From: Microcoleus asticus IPMA8
GTDB taxonomy: Bacteria > Cyanobacteriota > Cyanobacteriia > Cyanobacteriales > Microcoleaceae
Assembly (NCBI RefSeq): GCF_013179805.1
Contig: NZ_SRRZ01000130.1
Span: 1 to 21,373 of the forward strand
Length of the DNA stretch: 21,373 nt
Reading direction: 5' to 3'
The position numbers and the translations under genes were made by a program. The notes beneath the pieces were generated by a model. That model searched no databases and was not told where the DNA came from. It saw only the letters and a list, made by a program, of their open reading frames with translations. Shown here piece after piece: positions 7,122 to 13,715 of this stretch. Every line of letters starts with the position of its first letter. The stretch's first letter is position 1.

Positions 7122-8459
7122 ATGGAAAACGTGCAAGCTGCGATCGCTGCTGCAACATTTATCGGTGTAGTTTTTTTAATAATTACAGAATGGATACACC
7201 TAACAGTTGCGGCATTTCTGGGAGCGGTGATTCTGGTTTTTACCCACGTAATGACGTTAAACGACGCGATCGAATATATCAGTCGGAGTCACGCAACTCT
7301 GGGCTTATTCTTCGGAGTCATGGTAATGGTGAGAGCCTTTGAGCCTACCAAAGTATTCGACTACCTGGCAACTCAAATAGTTATTTTGGCTAAAGGCAAA
7401 GGCAAAAATCTCTTGCTGGGTATTGTCGCCATTACTACGCCAATTTGTGCAGTTTTGCCCAATGCCACGACAGTCATGCTGCTAGCACCATTAATTCCGC
7501 CAATGGCACAAGAAGTCGGTGTAGATTTCGTGCCGCTGCTAATTTTAATGGTATTTGTGGCTAACAGTTCGGGACTGCTGACAATCGTAGGCGATCCGGC
7601 GACATTTATTGTCGGCGATGCTATTAACATGAGCTTTGCAGATTACCTGGTAAAGTTAAGTTTGGGCGGGGCGATCTCAGTAGCAGTCTTAGTGGCGATC
7701 CTACCTTGGCTGTTTCCCGAAATCTGGAACAAAAAATTAGAAGATTTGGAGCACTTGCCACACCCAAAAATTAATCACCCGCGAGTCTTAGCAGTGGGCG
7801 GTGTAATTATAGCTTTCGTGCTGACATTTTTTGTAATAGGAGATTCTCTGCCCGTGCCTGTTTCACCGGCGGCGGTTGCTTTGTTGGGGGCTGCTTTGGC
7901 AATGCTATTAGCTCACCATTCCCAAATTGATTCTGTTAATAATATTTTGCGGGATTTAGATTGGAGCACGCTGCTATTTTTTATGTCATTTTTTGTGCTA
8001 ATTGGCGGTTTGGAAAAAACCGGGATTATCGGTCATCTGTCAGGTTTTTTAGCAGTTATTTTAGGTAAAAATATTTTTTTTGGTTCTTTAGGTTTGTTAT
8101 TTGTTGTGGGTTTGATGTCGAGCGTAGTGCCCAACATTCCGCTGGTGGTGGCGATGGTGCCGCTGCTAAAACAATACGTTGTCAATGTCGGGTTCGCACC
8201 GGCAGAAGTCCTGGCTCCAGATTTTGCAGGGCAGTTTCCAATCGAAGTGCTGCCGCTATTTTATAGCATGATGTACGGGGCAAATTTAGGGGGAAATGGC
8301 AGTTTGATAGGAGCTTCTTCTAATATAGTGGCGGCGGGAATTTCCGAGCAGCACGGACGCCGGATTTCTTTTCAAACTTTTCTGCGTTACGGAGTTCCTG
8401 TGATGGCGTTGCAATTGGTGGCTGCGGCTGTTTATGTAACTATTCGGTTTCTAATTTGA
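7122..8459 (+). CDS. ArsB/NhaD/CitMHS-type ion transporter (IT superfamily)
   Basis: The 445-residue protein is an integral membrane carrier with about ten to twelve helices and the two-fold repeat pattern of the ion-transporter superfamily. The first half carries LPNATTVMLLAP (112-123) and SSGLLTIVGDPATFIVG (149-165). The second half carries the counterparts VVPNIPLVVAMVP and GANLGGNGSLIGASSN, where re-entrant loops form the substrate site. Family members include the arsenite pump ArsB, the Na+/H+ antiporter NhaD, citrate-Mg carriers and the P protein; the sequence alone does not settle which. A sodium-coupled or antiport function is plausible. The gene has a strong promoter and ribosome-binding site and is alone in its transcription unit. 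It is divergent from one histidine kinase and convergent with its paralogue. Confidence 0.9.
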   Translation: MENVQAAIAAATFIGVVFLIITEWIHLTVAAFLGAVILVFTHVMTLNDAIEYISRSHATLGLFFGVMVMVRAFEPTKVFDYLATQIVILAKGKGKNLLLGIVAITTPICAVLPNATTVMLLAPLIPPMAQEVGVDFVPLLILMVFVANSSGLLTIVGDPATFIVGDAINMSFADYLVKLSLGGAISVAVLVAILPWLFPEIWNKKLEDLEHLPHPKINHPRVLAVGGVIIAFVLTFFVIGDSLPVPVSPAAVALLGAALAMLLAHHSQIDSVNNILRDLDWSTLLFFMSFFVLIGGLEKTGIIGHLSGFLAVILGKNIFFGSLGLLFVVGLMSSVVPNIPLVVAMVPLLKQYVVNVGFAPAEVLAPDFAGQFPIEVLPLFYSMMYGANLGGNGSLIGASSNIVAAGISEQHGRRISFQTFLRYGVPVMALQLVAAAVYVTIRFLI

Positions 8460-8464
8460 AGAAG

Positions 8465-8506
8465 TCATTAGTGATTAGCCGTGAGTTATTAGTCATTAGT
8501 CATTGC
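8465..8506. repeat. Six in-register heptamers between convergent genes
   Basis: The 42 bases read as six contiguous heptamers: TCATTAG, TGATTAG, CCGTGAG, TTATTAG, TCATTAG, TCATTGC. They begin five bases after the transporter stop codon, between the convergent transporter and kinase genes. The same TCATTAG unit builds the array at 11104-11180. Confidence 0.85.
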
Positions 8507-8573
8507 TTTTGTTGCTAGAGAACTAAAGAATAGGTAAGGTGCTTAGGTTGCAGTCTAAATATAGAGGTTGAAG

Positions 8574-9779
8574 TTATTCCTGAATCTCAACTCCATCCAC
8601 TTCTAAGGGAAAAATTACAGTGAAGGAAGAGCCAACTCCTACTTCAGAAACTAATTCGATTTTACCTTGCAAGAGGTTGACTAATCGAGCGACAATTGCT
8701 AGGCCTAAGCCGGTACTGTCAGGCATCAAAGAACCTAGGGAGCTGTCGGCCCGAAAATAGGGCGTAAAAATCCGATCGCAGTCTTCTGAAGCAATGCCAA
8801 TTCCTGTATCGGTGATGGAGATACTCCAATGTTTGTCTGACAATAATTCGCTTTTTATGCTAATAGTACCAGCTTGGGTGTAGCGAATGGCGTTGCTCAC
8901 CAAGTTGGTGATAATTTGCTGCAAGCGCAAGTAATCTGTCATAACTCGATCGAGAACCGGATCGCACTCAACGGCGATCTCTAAATTTTTTGCTTTAGCC
9001 AAAGGCTCGATTATTTCGACAACAGTGACGATCGCCGATCGCACATTTGTGGCAGTTAGCTGCAATTTTATGCGTCCCGCGTCGTACCGCGAGATTTCGA
9101 GAGTATCGTTAATTAATCTAAGTAACCGTCTGCCGTTTTTGAGGACTTTATCAATATGTGCCAAATTGGGAACAGAATCTTTAACTCTAGGATTGTTTCT
9201 TTGGCGCAAAAACAATTCTGAGTAGCCAATAATAGAGGTGAGGGGGGTTTTCAATTCGTGAGCTAAGTGAGATAGATTATCTTGACTGGCGCGAAGCAAG
9301 CGAGTCAGCTCTTGATTTGTAAGTTGCAATTGGTTTTGCAACTCCTGTAGTTCTTGGAATCTTCCCTGGGTATAGCTTTTGAAACATATAGCAATTGCTT
9401 CGTCGAGCACATTGTCAATTAAGCGGTAAGCTCGGTTCACTTCAGCGGCTGAGCCTTTTAGCAATTCTGGCTCTATAGCCTCGAAAATTACCCTCCGCAG
9501 CAAGCGGTATTCCCGCGCAATTTCTTCGGCATCGTAGCCTTGTTGTGCCCTGACAGTCCCGTGTTGTAAACTTTCTTGTATGACTGTCCGAATGTCGCTG
9601 TCTTCTGATTGGGACAGGATAGTTACGATCGCTTGCAGTACGAGGGGAAGGCTGTCGCGCACGGAATCGTAGGTGAGTTGCTTGGCGGTTTCGATTTCCT
9701 CGTCTCCCCGAACAGCTTCGATCCAGTTTTCGGTAATTATATCAATTTTATCTTGTAGCGCTTGGCTAAAATCTATCAT
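8574..9779 (-). CDS. Soluble sensor histidine kinase with RsbRD-type N-terminal domain (copy 2)
   Basis: This 401-residue protein is collinear with the kinase at 5644-6852 and, by eye, identical to it at roughly half or more of the positions over the full length. It has the same RsbRD-type helical N-terminal domain (NWIEAVR, AQQGYDAEEIAREY), a short coiled coil, the H-box with His174 in HELKTP, the N-box with Asn296 or Asn297, DTGIG (about 324-328) and GLGLAIV. No transmembrane segment is present. The start is ATG 9779, just before the MIDFSQ segment. The two copies lie on either side of the ion transporter on the same strand. This copy is divergent from the riboswitch-ABC operon. Input signal and response-regulator partner are unknown. 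The conserved catalytic motifs indicate both copies are active kinases rather than decaying duplicates. Confidence 0.93.
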   Translation of the reverse strand: MIDFSQALQDKIDIITENWIEAVRGDEEIETAKQLTYDSVRDSLPLVLQAIVTILSQSEDSDIRTVIQESLQHGTVRAQQGYDAEEIAREYRLLRRVIFEAIEPELLKGSAAEVNRAYRLIDNVLDEAIAICFKSYTQGRFQELQELQNQLQLTNQELTRLLRASQDNLSHLAHELKTPLTSIIGYSELFLRQRNNPRVKDSVPNLAHIDKVLKNGRRLLRLINDTLEISRYDAGRIKLQLTATNVRSAIVTVVEIIEPLAKAKNLEIAVECDPVLDRVMTDYLRLQQIITNLVSNAIRYTQAGTISIKSELLSDKHWSISITDTGIGIASEDCDRIFTPYFRADSSLGSLMPDSTGLGLAIVARLVNLLQGKIELVSEVGVGSSFTVIFPLEVDGVEIQE

Positions 9780-9908
9780 GGCTCTTAGATATGAATCAAG
9801 TGAGCGATCGCATTTTATATCTTTAGGTTAGTTTAATAATTAACTTTTTGTTTTGAATTTTCACTCAACTTTTTAGCTTCGCCGCAAATAGCTACTCCTA
9901 AAGATGTA

Positions 9909-9937
9909 TTGACATAATTATACGCTCGTGCTAGCTT
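9909..9937 (+). promoter_or_regulatory. Candidate promoter for the riboswitch-ABC operon
   Basis: TTGACA (9909-9914), a 17-base spacer and an extended -10 (TGC before TAGCTT, 9932-9937) would start transcription near 9944, about 20 bases before the riboswitch P1 stem. The -10 hexamer itself is weak. I see no GTA-N8-TAC NtcA site nearby. Confidence 0.45.
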
Positions 9938-9962
9938 AAGTTAAATAAATTGGCTTAAAAAG

Positions 9963-10157
9963 TCAAGCCTAATCCAGCACTGCGCGATCGAACCAAGCGT
10001 GCGGCTGGAGCGGAGGAACCAATTTTCGGGGCGAATCTCTACAGAATTATAAAACAAAGTTAAAAATTGCCAAATTAGAGTGTAATTTTTGATTTTGAAA
10101 TCTCTAGAGAAGGACATCTCTCAGTCCTAGCCCGTCAGCTAACTTCGCAGGCATTGA
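9963..10157 (+). ncRNA. Cyclic di-AMP riboswitch (ydaO-yuaA family)
   Basis: The element carries the conserved landmarks of the ydaO-yuaA class in the right order: TAATCC (9970-9975), GGAGGAACC (10012-10020) followed by GGGGCGAATCT, then a hairpin AGGAC..GTCCT (about 10110-10126), and CCCGTCAGCTAAC (10131-10143) followed by TTCGCAGGC. A P1 stem closes it: TCAAGCC (9963-9969) pairs with GGC and TTGA (10150-10157) around one bulged A. Members of this class bind two c-di-AMP molecules and usually turn expression off when the ligand is abundant. It sits on the coding strand, 112 bases before the ABC permease start, so it should control the whole permease / binding-protein / ATPase / stress-protein unit. 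The long AT-rich stretch around 10045-10100 is a variable peripheral region. I recognised it by motif; a covariance-model score was not computed. Confidence 0.92.
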
Positions 10158-10160
10158 GAA

Positions 10161-10214
10161 GAGACTGAAAAGCCAAATGTTCTGAAAAAGATTGTTTGGC
10201 TTCGTCAGTGTCTC
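10161..10214 (+). promoter_or_regulatory. Strong hairpin just downstream of the riboswitch (possible expression platform)
   Basis: GAGAC, TGA and AAGCCAAA (10161-10177) pair with TTTGGCTT, TCA and GTCTC (10195-10214), giving about 16 base pairs with small internal loops. It starts four bases after the riboswitch P1 stem. It is not followed by a U-run and does not cover the AAGGAG site at 10257-10262, so the control mechanism is not evident. Confidence 0.5.
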
Positions 10215-10268
10215 AGGTTGGTATTGTTCAAGATTCTTGTACCTGCCCTGACTCTGAAGGAGATTGAA

Positions 10269-11117
10269 ATGTTCGTACAGCTTAATTTATCTGCGATCGC
10301 ACTTGCAGGAGTTGCAACGTGGAAGCGTGTAAAACCCGTTGTCATCCGAGATGCTGTTTTGTTACCTGCTGCGGGTTTTTTGGGAATTCTTGGTGTGTGG
10401 TGGATTGTTGCCAGCTTCAACAGCGATTTGATTCCCACTCCGTATCAGGCGTTAATAGCTAATTTAGATTACATATTCCATCCATTTTATCAGCGCGGGC
10501 CTGGAGATTTAGGCATTGGCTGGCTGCTGCTAGCGAGTTTGCGCAGGGTGTTGGTGGGATTTTTCCTGGGTGCTGCAGTTGCAATTCCCGTGGGATTTCT
10601 GATCGGGATGTCGAAACCGGCAATGATGGCGCTCAATCCGCTGATTCAAATCTTCAAACCGGTGTCGCCGCTAGCTTGGCTGCCCATAGCTTTATCGATT
10701 TTTAATTTAGCAGAGCCGTCGGCAATTTTTGTCATATTTATCACGTCTTTGTGGCCGACAATTATCAACACAGCTTTGGGAGTTTCTAGCGTTTCCAAGG
10801 ATTATCTGGATGTGGCGCAAGTTTTGGAAATGCCTCGCTGGAGGCGGATTACCAAGATAATTTGGCCGGCGAGTTTGCCATACATTTTTACAGGTTTGCG
10901 GATTAGTTTGGGGATTGCTTGGCTGGTGATTGTGGCGGTGGAAATGCTGACAGGCGGTGTGGGAATTGGCTTTTTTGTCTGGGATGAATGGAGCCGCTTG
11001 AACCTAAGTTCGGTATTTTTAGCGGTGTTTGTAATTGGTTTAACTGGATTGTTGCTCGACGCTGCAGTTGACAAAGTTCAGGAATTGGTAACGCATCGAT
11101 CGGTCATTAATCATTAG
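10269..11117 (+). CDS. ABC transporter permease, NrtB/CmpB/SsuC type
   Basis: The 282-residue inner-membrane protein has about six helices and the conserved cytoplasmic loop of binding-protein-dependent permeases (EMPRWRRITKIIWPASLPYIFTGLR), which docks on the ATPase. It belongs to the nitrate/bicarbonate/cyanate/sulfonate group. The ATG at 10269 is chosen over an upstream TTG at 10218 because an AAGGAG ribosome-binding site lies 6 bases before it. It is the first gene of the operon controlled by the c-di-AMP riboswitch. The last codons (V-I-N-H-stop) lie in a heptamer array, so the native C-terminus has probably been replaced or extended by repeat DNA. The substrate cannot be deduced from the permease. 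Confidence 0.93.
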   Translation: MFVQLNLSAIALAGVATWKRVKPVVIRDAVLLPAAGFLGILGVWWIVASFNSDLIPTPYQALIANLDYIFHPFYQRGPGDLGIGWLLLASLRRVLVGFFLGAAVAIPVGFLIGMSKPAMMALNPLIQIFKPVSPLAWLPIALSIFNLAEPSAIFVIFITSLWPTIINTALGVSSVSKDYLDVAQVLEMPRWRRITKIIWPASLPYIFTGLRISLGIAWLVIVAVEMLTGGVGIGFFVWDEWSRLNLSSVFLAVFVIGLTGLLLDAAVDKVQELVTHRSVINH

Positions 11118-11180
11118 TCATCAGTCAGTAGTCATCAGTCATTAGTCAGCAGCGAACAGTTAACTATCAACTGTCAACTG
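11104..11180. repeat. Eleven in-register heptamers overlapping the permease stop codon
   Basis: The 77 bases divide without a gap into eleven heptamers: TCATTAA, TCATTAG, TCATCAG, TCAGTAG, TCATCAG, TCATTAG, TCAGCAG, CGAACAG, TTAACTA, TCAACTG, TCAACTG. The array begins inside the permease reading frame, whose TAG stop is the end of the second heptamer. The unit drifts from TCATTAG to TCAACTG while keeping phase. Confidence 0.9.
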
Positions 11181-11243
11181 TAAGGTGCGTCGCTCATCAA
11201 TGGTCGATTTTTGTTTGTGATGGTTGGTGGCGACGCACCCTAC
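11180..11243. repeat. GTAAGGTGCGTCGC palindromic element inside the ABC operon
   Basis: The arms GTAAGGTGCGTCGC (11180-11193) and GCGACGCACCCTAC (11230-11243) are inverted, with one mismatch. An inner CATCA/TGATG pair (11195-11199, 11218-11222) extends the stem. It lies between the permease and the binding-protein gene and could attenuate or stabilise the transcript. Related palindromes occur at 14532-14570 and 20298-20318. Confidence 0.85.
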
Positions 11244-11255
11244 AACTACAACTTC

Positions 11256-11290
11256 AAATCTAAAATCTAAAATCTAAAATCTAAAATTGT
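11256..11290. repeat. Tandem AAATCTA heptamers abutting the binding-protein start codon
   Basis: Four perfect tandem copies of AAATCTA (11256-11283) are followed by AAATTGT, which touches the ATG at 11291. The tract occupies the place where a ribosome-binding site would be, and no Shine-Dalgarno sequence is present. Confidence 0.95.
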
Positions 11291-12724
11291 ATGAGTGACA
11301 AGTTTTCCAATGAATGGAACCGCCGAGAGTTTTTGCAAGGAATGGGAGCGGCGGCGGCGGCGGGAATGGCTTTATCTGGTTGTGGAATTAGCGCGGATCG
11401 ATCGGCAAAAGGACTCACAGAAGAAGCCGAAGCGGTAAAGCCGGTCGTCGATTACCGAACCTTAGAAAAACCCGATTTAACCGTAGGATACTTGCCCGTT
11501 AACGATTGTGCACCATTTGCGATCGCCTGGAAAAAAGGCTTTTTCCGCAAATACGGTTTAAACGTCCAACTCAACCGCGAAGCAAGCTGGGCAACTTCCC
11601 GCGACGGCCTCATCTTCGGCCGCCTCGACGCCTCCCCAGTCGTATCCGGCGCCGTCACAAACGCCCGAATTGGCGCCGAAGGAGCGCGGCACGCACCCCT
11701 GTGCGCAGCAATGACAATTCACCGCCACGGCAACGCCATGACGATGAACAAAGCTATGTGGGATTTCGGTTTGCGCCCGTGGCACGAATATAACGGCAAT
11801 TTGGAAGAATTTGGCAAACAATTTCGAGCCTTTTTTGACAGTCAGCCACCGGAAAACAAGGTTTGGGCAGTGGTTCTGAGTTCTGCGATTTACGAATACT
11901 TTGTCCGCTACATATCGGCGGCTGCCGGTGTCGATCCGTTCAAAGAATTTCGGGTAATTATTGTGCCGCCGCCGCAGATGGTAACCAACATCAGGATTGG
12001 CGCGATGCAGGCTTACATGGTGGCCGAACCTTGGAATACGCGGGCAATTCAAGGCAATTTGGGAGTGGGTTTTACCTTCGTGCAAGGCAAGGAAGTTTGG
12101 CTGGGACATCCCGATCGCCTTTTGGGAGTAATGGAATCATTCATTGAGGAAAATCCGAGGACTTATTACTCGCTGGTTAAGGCAATGGTGGAAGCTTGTC
12201 AGTATTGCAGCAAGCCGGAAAATCGCAATGAAATATCGGCGCTGCTGACAGAGCGATCGTTTACGGGGGCGAAACCGAAAAAAGGGGCGATCGACAAATT
12301 TACGCGACCGGCAATAGTTGGCGACTACAACTATGGAGGGTTTGACGGAAAAGACCGCACCCTACAATCGGAAGATGCAACTATTTTCTATGACATTCCT
12401 AAGAATTTGCCTCAAATACCGGGAAATCATTCAACATTTATGTGGCAGTCTCAGAGTATTTGGTTGATGACTCAAGCCGCTCGCTGGGGACAGATTAAAG
12501 AAGTGCCAAAAAATGCTGAGGAATTAGCTAAAAAAGCTTGGAGAACCGACCTTTACCGCAAGATTGTTGCCGAAATGGGGATCGATTGTCCGAAGGAGGA
12601 TTACCAAGTGGAACCTGCAGAACTTTTCATTGATAAAAAGGCATTCGATCCTAGCGATCCGGTGGGTTATTTGAATAGTTTTGAAATTCGAGCCAACCGC
12701 CCTCAGTCTTTTTTTCAGTCTTAA
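11291..12724 (+). CDS. ABC transporter solute-binding lipoprotein, NrtA/CmpA family
   Basis: The 477-residue protein starts with a twin-arginine export signal (NRREFLQG, Arg11-Arg12), an alanine-rich helix and the lipobox LSGC with Cys31. It should therefore be folded before export and anchored to the outer face of the cytoplasmic membrane. The mature part is a two-lobed binding protein of the nitrate/bicarbonate group: DCAPFAIAWKKGFF opens the first lobe, and the hinge region carries IRIGAMQAYMVAEPWNTRA. Length is close to that of NrtA and CmpA. The ligand segment (TIHRHGNAMTM) differs from what I remember of nitrate and bicarbonate binders, so nitrate, bicarbonate, cyanate or another small anion remain possible. 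The start codon directly follows an AAATCTA array and lacks a ribosome-binding site. The preceding 173-base spacer is made almost wholly of repeats. Confidence 0.92.
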   Translation: MSDKFSNEWNRREFLQGMGAAAAAGMALSGCGISADRSAKGLTEEAEAVKPVVDYRTLEKPDLTVGYLPVNDCAPFAIAWKKGFFRKYGLNVQLNREASWATSRDGLIFGRLDASPVVSGAVTNARIGAEGARHAPLCAAMTIHRHGNAMTMNKAMWDFGLRPWHEYNGNLEEFGKQFRAFFDSQPPENKVWAVVLSSAIYEYFVRYISAAAGVDPFKEFRVIIVPPPQMVTNIRIGAMQAYMVAEPWNTRAIQGNLGVGFTFVQGKEVWLGHPDRLLGVMESFIEENPRTYYSLVKAMVEACQYCSKPENRNEISALLTERSFTGAKPKKGAIDKFTRPAIVGDYNYGGFDGKDRTLQSEDATIFYDIPKNLPQIPGNHSTFMWQSQSIWLMTQAARWGQIKEVPKNAEELAKKAWRTDLYRKIVAEMGIDCPKEDYQVEPAELFIDKKAFDPSDPVGYLNSFEIRANRPQSFFQS

Positions 12725-12760
12725 TTTCTACATTCCTGAACGCAGAACCTCTGCCAGGGG

Positions 12761-12775
12761 GCGCACCTTACCGCT
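12761..12775. repeat. Solo half of the GGTGCG palindrome family
   Basis: GCGCACCTTACCGCT is the exact reverse complement of 14535-14549, the left arm of the palindrome behind this operon. It lies between the binding-protein and ATPase genes without its partner arm, and looks like a remnant. Confidence 0.6.
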
Positions 12776-12829
12776 TGCGCAACCGTTCGGAAATCAAATT
12801 AACACTTTACTACTTTTTAGGAGAATACC

Positions 12830-13669
12830 GTGACTCAATACTTTTCTACTTCTATCGAAGCCAGCAGCCAAGTCAAGAATCAGCCTGAGTTTCTGGAAAT
12901 TAACAACTTGTTCAAGTCGTATAAAAATGCTGACGGTAGCGAATTTAGCGTTTTGGAAAATATCAATTTAAGTATTGGAGAAAACGAATATATTTCGGTG
13001 ATCGGTCACTCTGGTTGCGGCAAATCAACGCTGCTAAAAATAGTGGCAGGTTTGGAAAAACAGAGCAACGGAATAGTGACACTGGAAGGAAAAGAAATTC
13101 GCAAACCCGGAGCCGATCGCATGATGGTATTTCAGCACTACGGATTGCTGCCTTGGCTGACGGTGCGGGAAAATATTCGGCTGGCAGTTGATGAAGTTTT
13201 GCAAAGTCTCAGCCGTCCCGAGAAGATTAGTCTTGTCAACGAACACCTAGCAATGGTAAACTTAACGGCAGCAGCCGATAAATATCCAGACGAAATTTCA
13301 GGAGGCATGAAACAGCGGGTTGGGATTGCGCGAGCTTTGGCGATTCGACCGAAAATGTTATTAATGGACGAACCGTTTGGAGCGCTGGATGCTTTAACTC
13401 GCGGCAAGTTGCAGAAACAGGTGCTGGATATCTGGGAAAATCACAGACAAGCTGCAATGATGATTACTCACGATGTGGATGAAGCTATCTATATGTCCGA
13501 TCGCATTGTGCTGATGACAAACGGCCCGGCTGCGACGATAGGTGAAATTTTGTCAGTGCCGTTTGCGCGCCCGCGCGATCGCCAAGAGTTGCGGGAATCC
13601 CAGGAGTATTACGAACTCCGCAACTATGCTTTGAATTTTCTCGATCGCTACTTTACTCAAGACGAATAA
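12830..13669 (+). CDS. ABC transporter ATP-binding protein, NrtD/CmpD/SsuB type
   Basis: The 279-residue ATPase energises the permease at 10269-11117. All nucleotide-binding elements are intact: Walker A GHSGCGKST (59-67), Q-loop Gln102 in VFQHYGLLPWL, signature SGGMKQR (157-163), Walker B LLMDEP (177-182) and H-loop His214. It has no C-terminal binding-protein-like domain, so it resembles NrtD/CmpD rather than the fused NrtC/CmpC; the operon holds only this one ATPase, which would form a homodimer. The start is GTG 12830 with AGGAGA at 12819-12824. It is the third gene of the riboswitch-controlled unit, followed after 46 bases by the stress-like gene. Confidence 0.95.
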   Translation: MTQYFSTSIEASSQVKNQPEFLEINNLFKSYKNADGSEFSVLENINLSIGENEYISVIGHSGCGKSTLLKIVAGLEKQSNGIVTLEGKEIRKPGADRMMVFQHYGLLPWLTVRENIRLAVDEVLQSLSRPEKISLVNEHLAMVNLTAAADKYPDEISGGMKQRVGIARALAIRPKMLLMDEPFGALDALTRGKLQKQVLDIWENHRQAAMMITHDVDEAIYMSDRIVLMTNGPAATIGEILSVPFARPRDRQELRESQEYYELRNYALNFLDRYFTQDE

Positions 13670-13715
13670 CACCCGACGGACAGATAAAACAATTCACTTA
13701 AGAGAGGTCAAGCCT

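Noticed and set aside
10218..10268. TTG start giving a longer permease
   Set aside because: The extension lacks a ribosome-binding site, whereas ATG 10269 has AAGGAG at a suitable distance.
9780..10268. NtcA-type nitrogen control site before the ABC operon
   Set aside because: No GTA-N8-TAC is present; the nearest candidate has the wrong spacing (12 bases).
11104..11290. CRISPR-like array
   Set aside because: The units are contiguous heptamers without spacers, and no cas gene is in the window.
11558..12109. Long open frame of 183 codons antisense to the solute-binding protein gene
   Set aside because: It lies wholly within the well-supported binding-protein gene, has an unlikely composition (many Arg, His and Cys) and no family resemblance. 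It is a by-product of codon bias on the other strand.
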